From NCBI RefSeq assembly GCF_910592395.1, contig NC_088323.1, positions 6,760,001-6,824,000 on the forward strand: DNA of 64,000 bases. The letters are read 5' to 3'. The notes under the pieces were generated by a model. It was given only the letters and a program-made list of their open reading frames with translations, did no database searches and had not been told where the DNA came from. Shown piece after piece: positions 34,610-45,205 of this stretch. Within the stretch, counting starts at the first letter, position 1; each line of letters starts with the position of its first letter. A program made the position numbers and the translations under genes. The DNA is from Lineus longissimus. Its lineage: Eukaryota > Nemertea > Pilidiophora > Heteronemertea > Lineidae.

Positions 34610-36549
34610 TCATAATGACAATTACTGATGACAATTAGGACTCGAATTCAGTGCCCAATGTTATTAAAGTTATGATTTTTCTAGTGAATACAGTTGTACA
34701 AGTCAAGATACTACAATAATCCATGCATTGTATCCTACAATATCGCCTAAACCAGTCAGGAAGGGGACAATTTACCATCCATCAAATTGAAGTATGGAAA
34801 ACGATCCCCTTCCGAACTGTTAACCTGTGACTAGAAGTCAGTAATTGAATCAAATGAGGAACTTGTCTTACATTCTTGAAATCAGCGTGAGAAACCAACC
34901 CAAATAAAGTGCTGCATACTACATACTACATACACTGGTATCAACTGATGATAGTGGTATTGGAGTACTAAAGAGTACCGGTACTGAAACTGAAATATTT
35001 TTGCAAAGTTACCAAATGATTGGACCTGATGCTACATATTTAGATAACAACATCCCGCTACAATTAGGCAAATAAATGTATCATCGACTGCATCCTTTCA
35101 TGTGAATGACCAATCACAATTTCTTACCAAATAACAAACTCCCAAACAATTTTACCTCACTAGTTATACAATTCTGTGGTCATATTACTTTTTTACACAT
35201 CCGCGGCATAAGCTAACAACAAGTAATCTTTTACTGTAAAGTAAGTCAGGAGCAGTCAAGAAATTTGTGAGTGTAACACTACTGTAAAACCAGTCAGGAG
35301 CAGTCATGACTTTATAGAGTGTAGCACTGCTTCTTCACAGGTGTACTGTAAACTCGCATTTGAGGCTTCCCTTGGGTGTAGACTGATGTAACCTTAGTCC
35401 TTGACAACTCAGTAATACCCCAACTAAAGTTATAATGAGGAAATGCCAATTACGCTGCAGTATAGAAAGTCAATGTCTACCTGCTACACATTGGGAGATG
35501 CCTTCAAGAAGAGCCGGCCGTATCCAGAGGGGAGGGGTGCACCAGATGCACGCCCCCTCCTTTGAATATCACCATTATATTTTGGAATTTTGGATCACAT
35601 CAAAAAATTTAATGAGAAGTGCAGTGCACACCCCCTCTTTTTCTGGCTCCTGGATCTATCCCTGTCTGTGATTAGGAATTGCAATAAATACTCTATTCTA
35701 TTCTATGTAACTGCGGCCTACACCCATGTTACGAGGATAGGAGCAGTCCTCCATGTGAACATATAAGACCCAAAACAAAAGACATTTAGTACTGATAAGG
35801 GACGAGCAAGCAATATTATGGATAGGCAAGCTTTTTAGCTGCTCACTTGTTCTATTTTTGATACCAGTAGTGCTTACAGACAATCAGTTTTCATCTCCTA
35901 ACATGTATGTGAAATGTATGTGAATATAATAATATTGGGCACAAATAAAGTGGAATCGACATGAAATATCTATGTTATAGTTCCGTCTACGTTGTGTCCT
36001 ACGAAACAAGGATGTACAATGTACACGTAAATGTACATGTCTGTCCAGTTATGATAAGGTGAAGCCAGGAAAGAATTTTCCCTAAAGACCGAAGTGACAA
36101 AAGTACAAAAGATTTCCTAGCTTAAATTTTTCTATTTTTTTTCCAACTTGAACATTCATATTTGTCAATGATCGTGATGATAAAAGCAAAAACATCTATA
36201 CACACAATTTCAAGTCGTCCTCTCCAAGCCATATTAACACTTTCAGCTCTGATATTGACACTAATGGGAACGATGCAGAAAAGCTCATTTACCAAATGAT
36301 TTTAGAGTCACCTTATCCAAGATGCGCTCCAACGAGAGCAGTCATGACAGTACACTTGCACCACAAGAGAGATTCAGTGAATTTACATGTCGAGGAAAAT
36401 GCCACGACCTGGCCGAGCTTAAAGAATCCTGCGAACATCCCCTGATATGTTAACGGCCGGCCCAAGCCAACAGACAACAGGTCTGCTGGCACCACGGAGC
36501 CTTTCTCCTTCCAGATTTCATCCCTGAAGGCAACTTAATTGATACATTA

Positions 36550-36638
36550 CAGTAGTTCCCCCAAAAATCTATTTTGTTCCCGCGTTCTGAAGTCGGTGCT
36601 AATTATCCAATTTGAAGATTTTTGGGGGCCCACCACTG
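36550..36638. mobile_element. Short TA-flanked MITE
   Basis: TA-CAGTAGTTCCCCCAAAAATCT at the left is mirrored by AGATTTTTGGGGGCCCACCACTG-TA at the right. CAGT ends with TA duplication fit a Tc1/mariner-type MITE. Total length is about 90 bases. Confidence 0.65.
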
Positions 36639-36640
36639 TA

Positions 36641-38929
36641 CTTGCACAACCTGCCCATGCAAAAAGTCAAGTTGAATCCGAGTTCCCAAGGTATAATACA
36701 AGCAGATATCCTCATGAATGGTAATTTACATCCAAAAATGTTACAAGCAATTCTTGTATTGTGAAGTGACTGTCACCAAGGCTTAATAGACGCTCGCTAT
36801 GAAAGGTTCATCTACTATTCATAATCTGCACAGGTGCCAAAAAAATTTATCGATTCGTGCAAGGGGGGGGGGTGGGGGGGTATAACTTCATGGGTGACAA
36901 TGTTGGGAATTAAGATAAGTATGCTGTTTTCCTTTTTGGGGAATGCAATAGGGCTAGATAAAAATTTTTGGCACTGCGCTGATTATGAATTATCGACATT
37001 GCGAAAGTGACAGTCAAGCTAACACACGAATGTATTGACACGACCACAAGCATCGACGAGGCCATTAATAGTTGGCACAAGTCGTCAACATCATTATAAT
37101 TAGTATCATGTGACTATTTATACATATACCACATAATCCATTTCGGCGGCTAACTGCCTTACTACGCGACTATACACACTACACCGAGGCATTTGTAAAT
37201 AAACCATCGCCAAAACAAGATTGGAGCGTTATCACCAGCGCCCCCAAACCACTCTATTCGCAACAGGCTGACTTATTCGCAAACGAAAAAATGCCAGACT
37301 AACATGTCCCGAAAATTCTAACTCTGTATGAAAAGTCTCCGTCCAGTTTGATGCGAATTGAGCGGGTTGGGAGTCTAGCCTAAAAATGCATCTCCGACTC
37401 CTGAGAGAAATAAATTAACGTTCGCCACAATAGGTTACATAACTACAAAGCGTCAAACCACTGCTGGTGCCACCTAGGTGTGAAACAATGCACTGATAAT
37501 GTCCTGCTCTAAGAACCTATATACAACCACCAGAAGCGATTCAAATAATACATCGATGAATGAATCTATGAAATTGGAGCGTTGGTGGAGCAATGTACTC
37601 TTTCACAGCACCATCTATTGGAAAAGCTCTGTGGCGGGTTAATAGAATGGTTGAAACTGTTGGTCATGAACGTTTAACGTCCTGACAATGATCCCAGACG
37701 CCCGCAAATATTAACCAGATTACAGTGTGTGTTCGTTCATCGATCCAGCAGGCAAAGTCTGCAACAGCCACATAATCACGACATCCCGATAAACCATTTC
37801 TAGCACTGTGACCCTTCAAGGGTAAGGCTTGCAAGAGGGAGCTCTAATCGTCAATATACAAATTATGGAGTGACATCGTTTTTAAACTTGCAAATAATAA
37901 AACGTACAATAATCAAAATAAAGGATAAACGGTGAAGTCTGGCACAAAAAATGGCCCCAACTATGAGAAACATGAATTATAAACATTCAACTGGCGGGAC
38001 CTGTTTGATCAAAGGCGGTCAAAGTATAGATCAACACACGACCCAGCATGACGGAGAGGAATTCTAGAGTATTCTCAAAATAACCCATTAACGTGGTACC
38101 AAACTCCCCCAGGGGGTCACTAGGAACACTGGAAACTCATTACACTTAGACCGATTTCCTGCGGGGCTCCTATTTTTCATCATTGACTCTCTAACATAGC
38201 CTGCCTTACCATTGGGAGGCAATTGTAATTGCCTTTATGTTGCCTTATCATTACCTATCACTGCCTCACATTGGTTCCTATACCATCAAAAGGCAATTGT
38301 GATTGCCTCATCATTACCTCACGTAGGTTCCTTAACAATTAAGCCTAGTTTCAAACTTTTCACATCAAGGGACCGAACGCACAAGCATTTAATCCAAAGG
38401 AACGAGCCAATTAGATCAGAGGGACAAGTACGCTGTCGAGATGACGAGAACTTCACAAGTTAATCATATCAAAGACAAAAGCAGACGTCATCAGCCAACA
38501 GTTGTCATGGTAACGTGTTCCTTTGTCACCTTTGACCCCCGAGGGATTTGGTAGCGATTTGTCCTATTTTGTCACTCAGGTTCGAAAGGCTGACCACATG
38601 TCTGTCTTAGATCAAGTCTTATATTACATCATGTACCTTTGATGACGTCTATTACTAAATGCAGCACACACGAATCCTAAACTTGAGAACTGGCAAAAGC
38701 TTCGGTCATGACCATTAATTGGAAAGGGCGGGGTGTCAATCAGCTCATTGTGATCATACCATTGGTGTCATCTGTCATCATCAAACTTTTTTTTGGTGTA
38801 AGTTTGACGTTATTGTAATTTCCTACAGAAACCCAAATGTCAGGCCTTCATCGTTTATTTTCATTTTATTTTCCTGTGGCTTTCCTCTGCCAAGGTAAAC
38901 AGAAATGAACATTACCATATTTCAGTAAT
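36641..38929. other. Non-coding interval; nothing named except a palindrome pair
   Basis: It contains a G-run near 36865-36878 and the palindrome pair at 38217-38308. No ORF, RNA gene or repeat family is recognised otherwise. Confidence 0.5.
38217..38308. repeat. Pair of direct repeats, each a palindrome
   Basis: AGGCAATTGTAATTGCCT (38217-38234) is a perfect 8+8 palindrome with a 2-base centre. AGGCAATTGTGATTGCCT (38291-38308) repeats it 74 bases later with one change. CATTACCT and GGTTCCT follow both. It could be a small tandem duplication. Confidence 0.8.
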
Positions 38930-39215
38930 TATGCAGGCAAATTTGCTGAAATTTGGCATTCATAATATTTGTATATCCGTCTATAGAGGTTCTTCACTGA
39001 CGTCACATGAGGACGTTGCCAATTGTTTTGCACTGCCATATTGGCCGTCACATGTGGTCACGACGTAAAGGAATTGCATTGGCAGATGGCCGTCAAAACG
39101 TCCTGTGAAGAACCTCTATACAATGGCACTGGAGAAGGTTACATCAGTATGGATTTACACAATTGGACGCTTTCAATTCAAGTTCAATTTCACAATTTTT
39201 GAAAAAAATGGAGTT
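38930..39215. repeat. Dispersed non-coding repeat, copy c, interrupted by a MITE
   Basis: AATTTGCTGAAATTTGGC, ATTTGTATATCCGTCTATA and, after the insertion, TACAATGGCACTGG and ATGGAGTTGACCTTTAAG match the order in copy a at 11510-11670. The insertion is listed separately. Confidence 0.7.
38986..39116. mobile_element. 131-bp MITE nested in a dispersed repeat, TATA target duplication
   Basis: GAGGTTCTTCAC at the left and GTGAAGAACCTC at the right are perfect 12-bp terminal inverted repeats, and similarity continues inwards (ACGT...ACGTCC). TATA flanks both sides (38982-38985 and 39117-39120). The uninterrupted repeat at 11510-11670 reads TCTATACAACTG at the equivalent place, with a single TATA, showing the empty target. 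Confidence 0.9.
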
Positions 39216-39216
39216 G

Positions 39217-40913
39217 ACCTTTAAGGGTGAAAAATGCACAGTCAACTTGAAGTAACACAGACACATTGGTGCAGCATCACCGACCTTACTCTCAGAGCAA
39301 GGTTTCTCGAAAGTTCAAACACCTACATCACTGCATAGGGGAAAACCTATCCATTGAAAACCTGAACACGCTTCATTATGCATTAACTGGCCGACGGCAA
39401 CAGTTTCATCTATTTTAAAACATCATTCGAATAATTTAGCCGTTCGATAACCAGTGACATTCAACTCAATTTTAACCTGTTGACATTTGATCTTATTGTA
39501 CATGCACAATCAATTTCATGAGATTGTATGTTTGGAGACTAAAATAGCTGAGAACGACACAGTTTCTGATATGCCAACCATCAACGCCCCCTATGCTTAA
39601 TCTAACGCACCGTACTGAGTGACGTTTGTTGAGAAGGAAAAGATGGCTCCTTAGTCCTACTCTAAATGACATATTCCGGACTCTCAATAAAGCATTGTCT
39701 ATAGGCTGCTGATGTTGGAATGATTGTGCTTGGGGGTTAGGCTAGCCCATCTTGACTCCTATGGTTTTACAGTCACTCAAGTTTTTCATCCAACTAGGCA
39801 GTTAAAGCAACACCAAACACCAAGCTACACAAGTTAAATAAAGCGCAGTGCAAACAAGAGGACTTTAATCACTGCGACACGCAATTATAATCACAACTAT
39901 GTGCAACAAAAATATCTTTTGTCTGCTGGGAAAACCGTTAACCGCTGGGTTCGATACAGATTGCAAGTTGCTGCAAATGCCAGCACCTGCCGGCGAAGAC
40001 CAACGTACACAAGCAATTTTAGTTGCACACGATCGTAATCGCAGGTTGCAGCGATTGAAATTGGACGTTTGCAACACGCTTTAATGGATACACCTTGGGG
40101 AAATTCAGCCGGAAATTCAATTCCAAGTTGTAATGACGAAGAAGACACACGCTTTGTCAGGCAATTAACTATACCGCTAATTTTTGCACAGAAATTTTAG
40201 ATGAACTTTTGATGCTGACGTGCTGATTGGCAATTAGAATACGCTCCTCGGGCAAAATCTGCCGCCACTTTCGTGGAAATGATCTGAAGTATGTTGATGT
40301 TGCTCGAGACTTGGCGTTCGAGGAGACAAGCGTCATCAGCGTCGTCGTCACGGTTACGAGGAAGAAATTTCAAGAAAATATCAAGAAGAAAGCATCGACG
40401 CATGTTTGTTACAGGTCATGACATAACGCAACCAATGACATCAACGCGACCAGTCATTCCATGGAAGTAACACTATTTCATTGTATAAGACACCAAGCGT
40501 CATATTTGCAGCGTATTTTTAACACTTTAGAACATGTCATACGAAATTGAGACAACAGTTATATCGCTACCTTTGCATAATTAAGCATCATGAATATCAA
40601 GACAATGCTAATTTCGTCCCTAAAGTCACGCCCCCTGGTGAGAAAGACAACTCCTATTATGACAACAGAAGGCTGTGACTAGCTTCAAAGGACTTATGAT
40701 ACATTTGGATGCTTCCCCAGCTCTCTTTTCTGGAAACAGGACAAATTTATCGAGGGTTGAGAGTGTTGGTTGTGTCTCCCCATTCCTGACATGGACTCCA
40801 AGGACCCAAGAGGCATGACCACCTCACTAAAAACTTCCTAGCAGGCCTGGCACAAAGCCTATTCTAAACAACTAGGTTTAGCACTCTAACAATATATGCA
40901 TGATACTGTGAAC
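39217..40913. other. Non-coding interval; no supported gene
   Basis: Overlapping ORFs of 60-83 codons on both strands at 39865-40421 show no motif or bias. No RNA gene or repeat is seen. Confidence 0.5.
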
Positions 40914-41081
40914 CCATTATTTTCGCGAGCCTGATATGTTCGCGAGAGGGGTTACAAAATGTTTAACTTGATGGTTTTATCATTGGAAAATGGACAAATT
41001 CACAGAAATGACTTGGTGCAAAATCCGAAAAGGATGCTTTCGCAAATATATGGGGCCGCGAAAATAAGCGGATTCACAGTA
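40914..41081. mobile_element. TA-flanked MITE of the TTTTCGCG family
   Basis: TACTGTGAACCCATTATTTT then CGCG at the left is mirrored by CGCG then AAAATAAGCGGATTCACAGTA at the right. There is a second, decayed family member at 18269-18466. There is no coding sequence inside. Confidence 0.75.
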
Positions 41082-42526
41082 CGGGGTATCTGAGACCTAT
41101 TTTTAGTAACACAGTAGAACTGCTAGAAGCCACAATTTGAATATACACAGCTCTATACTGATTATACAATAAGCCAATTAGTCCTGTGATTCTAACCCTA
41201 TAACGAATTTGTACAACACCTTTCTTTGCCAAATTTTGAAATGCACAAACTGAAAATGGTCAAACTTGCAACCCGCAATTTACAACTGAAAGCTACATAT
41301 ATCACGTTATCCTATTAAAAGATGAATATGGCCATGACGCGAAGTTCTTTTGACCTTAATCTGTGGACAAATCGGTTGAGGCCTGATTCCACAAGAGCGG
41401 TTTGCCACTGCAGTGGAATCAGTCTAAAGCGTTGGCTATGGGTAGCTCAGCCAATGTGGGTCGAACAACTTCCTGACCTCTCAAGATGAAAAATGCGACA
41501 ACAAAATCAAGACTTTCCATAGATGAGCTACTTCTCATGGTCTCAATTGCCGAAAAATTCCTCCACGTGGGGCAGCTTTGGCCAATGGGACCAAAGGTGG
41601 ACGTTTTCAACCGACCGATATTGAAAATGCGACGTTCTCCATGATGAACACTCCATAATTGATGACAAGATGATCGCGATATAATGTCATGATTTACCAT
41701 CGACGTCTGTGAAAATCACGGTGGCGTCATCTATGATTTACCTGCAAAGATACAAGAAGATGGAAACATCAGAAAAGAGGAATAATGCTACGGTAACGGT
41801 AATAATGGTATTAACAGTAATAGCAAGTAGCGGTGTTTAAGCTAACAATGATAATGGTAATGGTAATAACAGTAATAGCAAGTAACGGTGTTTAAGCTAA
41901 CAATGATAATGGTAATGGTAATAACAGTAACTACAGTAATGGTGATAATGATAATGGTAAAACAGTAACTGCAGTAATGGTGATATCGGTAACGGTAATA
42001 ACAGTAATGATAACAGAAGTCTAGTGACGCAAAGCACTAAATCTAATACAATTTATGAGAAACATCGTTTCGTCTTGAATGGTTTTTTTTTATTGGTGAG
42101 GTGCTAATCTTTCCCATGGTCGATCGATCGATACTAATTTGCCAAAACTTGGCATTTAGTATTGTCGAAATTTATATCGAGTGCATCATTTCAAATTCGA
42201 GCTCAACTCTCATGGAATCTATGATGGGAGATTCGATGGAAAACCAAGTTTGTGATAATCATCATTAAATCTAACACATGGGCCCATGATTAAAACTATG
42301 GCCTGTTCATCCAGTAGAGTGGAAACACAGCTCATGTCAATCAAACCCAAGACCCTGTTAATAACGAATCAATCGCCAATCAAGCTATTACCACCGTACT
42401 TAGCAACTAATAAGATAATCCTGTAATACTATAGAGACTGTCCATATTATTACATACATCCAGATGGCTGTGATCAATACCGGCACGACTCTACCGCCCC
42501 TGGGACAACACGATACCACGTTACGT
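41082..42526. other. Non-coding interval with a simple tandem repeat
   Basis: It holds the GGTAAT/AACAGTAAT-rich repeat listed at 41788-42020. The minus-strand ORF at 41419-41700 (93 codons) has no recognisable domain. A partial resemblance to the dispersed repeat occurs near 42138 (TAATTTGCCAAAACTTGGC). Confidence 0.5.
41788..42020. repeat. Compound simple repeat (GGTAAT / AACAGTAAT) with two longer duplicate units
   Basis: AATAACAGTAATAGCAAGTA, CGGTGTTTAAGCTAACAATG and ATAATGGTAATGGT occur in tandem around 41808 and 41863. They are followed by degenerate AACAGTAACT and GGTGATAATG units. Confidence 0.85.
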
Positions 42527-43065
42527 ACATCAATTGACTTTGGCTAAAGATCAGTTCAAACATCAGCATCAACATCAATTGACTTTGGCTAAAGATCAGT
42601 TCAAATATCAGCATCAACATCAATTGACTTTGGCTAAAGATCAGTTCCAACATCAGCATCAACATCAATTGACTTTGGCTAAAGATCAGTTCAAACATCA
42701 GCATCAACATCAATTGACTTTGGCTAAAGATCAGTTCAAACATCAGCATCAACATCAATTGACTTTGGCTAAAGATCAGTTCAAACATCAGCATCAACAT
42801 CAATTGACTTTGGCTAAAGATCAGTTCAAACATCAGCATCAACATCAATTGACTTTAGCTAAGGATCAGTTCAAACATCAGCATCAACATCAATTGACTT
42901 TGGCTAAAGATCAGTTCCAACATCAGCATCAACATCAATTGACTTTGGCTAAGGATCAGTTCAAACATCAGCATCAACATCAATTGACTTTGGCTAAGGA
43001 TCAGTTCAAACATCAGCATCAACATCAATTGACTTTGGCTAAAGATCAGTTCAAACATCAGCATC
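42527..43065. repeat. 12-copy 45-bp minisatellite, open on both strands
   Basis: Each unit reads CAATTGACTTTGGCTAAAGA then TCAGTTCAAACATCAGCATCAACAT. Units differ by single bases (AAAGATC/AAGGATC, TTCAAAC/TTCCAAC). Because 45 is divisible by 3 the array is open in frame on both strands: plus LTLAKDQFKHQHQHQ, minus ELIFSQSQLMLMLMF. There are no splice sites, codon-bias signals or conserved domain to suggest translation. Confidence 0.95.
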
Positions 43066-45023
43066 GTGGTACATGTTTGTTTTCCTGGCTGTAACTAAAC
43101 AAAGCTGCGTTGGGCGTTGTCAAGGTTAGAAACGCACACAGAGGAACCACGGCTAACCAGTCCAAGATCCAACACATCTAGATCGACTGAAGGCATTTGA
43201 CAGATTTCTGTCAGAAACCATGAGACCTCATCCGCTTGAGTACTCAAGATCAGACAGAGATGATATGATCTGCCAATGGAAGCTGGCATCAGCTATAGAT
43301 CATTGCTCATCAGCGCAAGGCTACCACTTTCCGCCTGTTTGGTTGTAACGAGACATATGACTTAGGAAAATGTGTCTGCTGGGAATTGGTCAACCAGACT
43401 CGGCAACAACATACTCTGACTCGACACGTATGATATCTCTGTCAGATGAACACTGGTAAGGCACGCCGATTCCACTCCATGTATTGGACATATTGCCGTA
43501 ATCCAGGGTACTAAATCAGCTATACTAATGATATCATGTATGTTATGACCACTGGCCAGATGCCAGTATCAGGCATAAAAGATCAATTGTCATGAGGGGC
43601 GGTCCAAGAAGTATGTCACACCTAACAACTGATTGAATAAGGTGGATTCAAAAATAATTTTGGTGGATCTGATGTGCTATGCAAGTGTATTTAAAGTGAT
43701 GGGTGTATTTTGCATCTTCATGGTGTATATCCATACCCGGAGCGAAATAGTTTTTAGTCTCAAGGGGCCGGGGAAAATCCACCCTTTCCTTCAACAGATC
43801 TGGTTGCGTGCAAATCTGGTGCGCTGTCTACCTTAGCATGTGTGCAATAGGTGCTTGGACTTAAAGTGTGATAGCCTCAAGTTCAGGCTTAAATCGGGAC
43901 TTGTGTAAGCAGAGGATCGGACAGAGTCACAACTCTTCTCGATAAGATTGGACACGTGCAGCTGAGCACTGAAAAGCCTAATTTTAGCAAGCGCGGACTA
44001 TAATAGCGCCATCTATATCTCAAGAACCAACCTACAACATCCACCCGATCGAGTCCATCGAGTCAGCAGATTCACATCCATCTGGAACAAATCAAAAATC
44101 GACTATCACAAAAAAAATTCATAACCCAAAATTTATACTTTTCTCACCAAGAATTGATCATGTATTGAATCATCCTTCCACCGGAACGGTATGACCGTCC
44201 AACAACAAGTGCGACACCATTACACGATCCTCATTTTAGATAAGCCCGCATCAGGTTTTATCTAACTCACTCAGAAATTGCTGACACTTTCGTTCCACGT
44301 CATGTTGACCCTTGCCAAGCATTGACACGTGAATGGAATGCGACGTGATGCACAGATGCTACACGTCAACGATCGCAGCAACAGTCCAAGAAGATTCTCC
44401 ATCTCTCATAATCGTCAAGCCAAAGGAGCACGTTTGGGAATTTTTTAGCGCGAGTCAGCTGCAGTGATTCTTGAATTGAACCGTCTCATTTCCAGTTTAA
44501 AAGTCCGGGGCAGATAAGTTAGCTACATTCGGCCTGATGAACACGTGGCCAATATGACCCGCAACAGGGTTCAATTCAGAAACTGGCGTATCAGTTACTT
44601 TGAAACCGACTGTGACGCAGAAAGGGCATGTTATTGCACCTACGAAAATCCTTTAAGGAAACATGGGTAAGGAGGAATCATGTTGTGGACCCTGTTTGCA
44701 AGAAGATGCGGTTTCATCCCTGGCTACATTCATGAGAAACTGCCACCATATTTCGGCGATGTCACACGAATCAACGTTCTCACGTTGGAGGGGGATTTCC
44801 ACTTCGTTATTGGACAATATAGACAGTTGCACTCCATGCACCCACTATCCAGGCATCTGTCATTTCAGGAAACAAAGGTTGACAAATACATCGAGTTACC
44901 AGGCAACCTTCCTCCATCATCCAGCGACACGCGAGATAATTGTTTTCTTCCTCGCTAAGGGCGACGCATATTCATACGTATCGAGTCTCAGATAAGGCAA
45001 TTCAACAATGTTACATTGATATG
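43066..45023. other. Non-coding interval; nothing named
   Basis: ORFs at 43633-43836 and the overlapping pair at 44663-44995 / 44680-44958 have no recognisable motif and lie in two frames of the same stretch. No repeat or RNA gene is seen. Confidence 0.45.
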
Positions 45024-45205
45024 TACTGTAGAACCTCTCTGTTAAGTACACCCTCGAAACTGACAAGTGATGTACTCAATAGAGAGGTGTCCTGATTACA
45101 GAGGTCAAATTGAATGGAAACAATCAATTAGGGACAAAAGGTAGTGTCATTAATAGAGAGGTTGTCCTTAATAGAGAGGTGTCGGCTAAGGGAGGTTCTA
45201 CTGTA
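45024..45205. mobile_element. TA-flanked MITE, CAGTRGAACCTCTCT family, copy 1
   Basis: TACTGTAGAACCTCTCT at the left is mirrored by GGAGGTTCTACTGTA at the right. The interior has GAGGTGTCCTGATTACAGAG and TCAAATTGAATGGAAACAA, shared with the copies at 50653, 54659 and 56141. It is non-coding. Confidence 0.9.

Larger units (their letters stand above)
24616..36547. other. 12-kb non-coding interval; no supported gene
   Basis: Short ORFs occur on both strands but none shows a domain, codon bias or splice-site support. The part nearest 24.6 kb should hold the leader intron and promoter of the fourth 14-3-3 gene. Two AATAAA-type signals on minus (26491 and 34604) hint at unseen transcripts. C- or G-runs are present at 31837-31846 and 33610-33617. 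Otherwise I see nothing nameable. Confidence 0.5.

Noticed and set aside
42534-43094. 186-residue ORF of QHQHQH/LTLAKDQF repeats
   Set aside because: It is the product of a 45-bp minisatellite that is open on both strands. It has no splice context or domain.
44663-44995. Two overlapping plus-strand ORFs of 92 and 110 residues
   Set aside because: They occupy different frames of the same stretch, with no motif, codon bias or splice signals to favour either.
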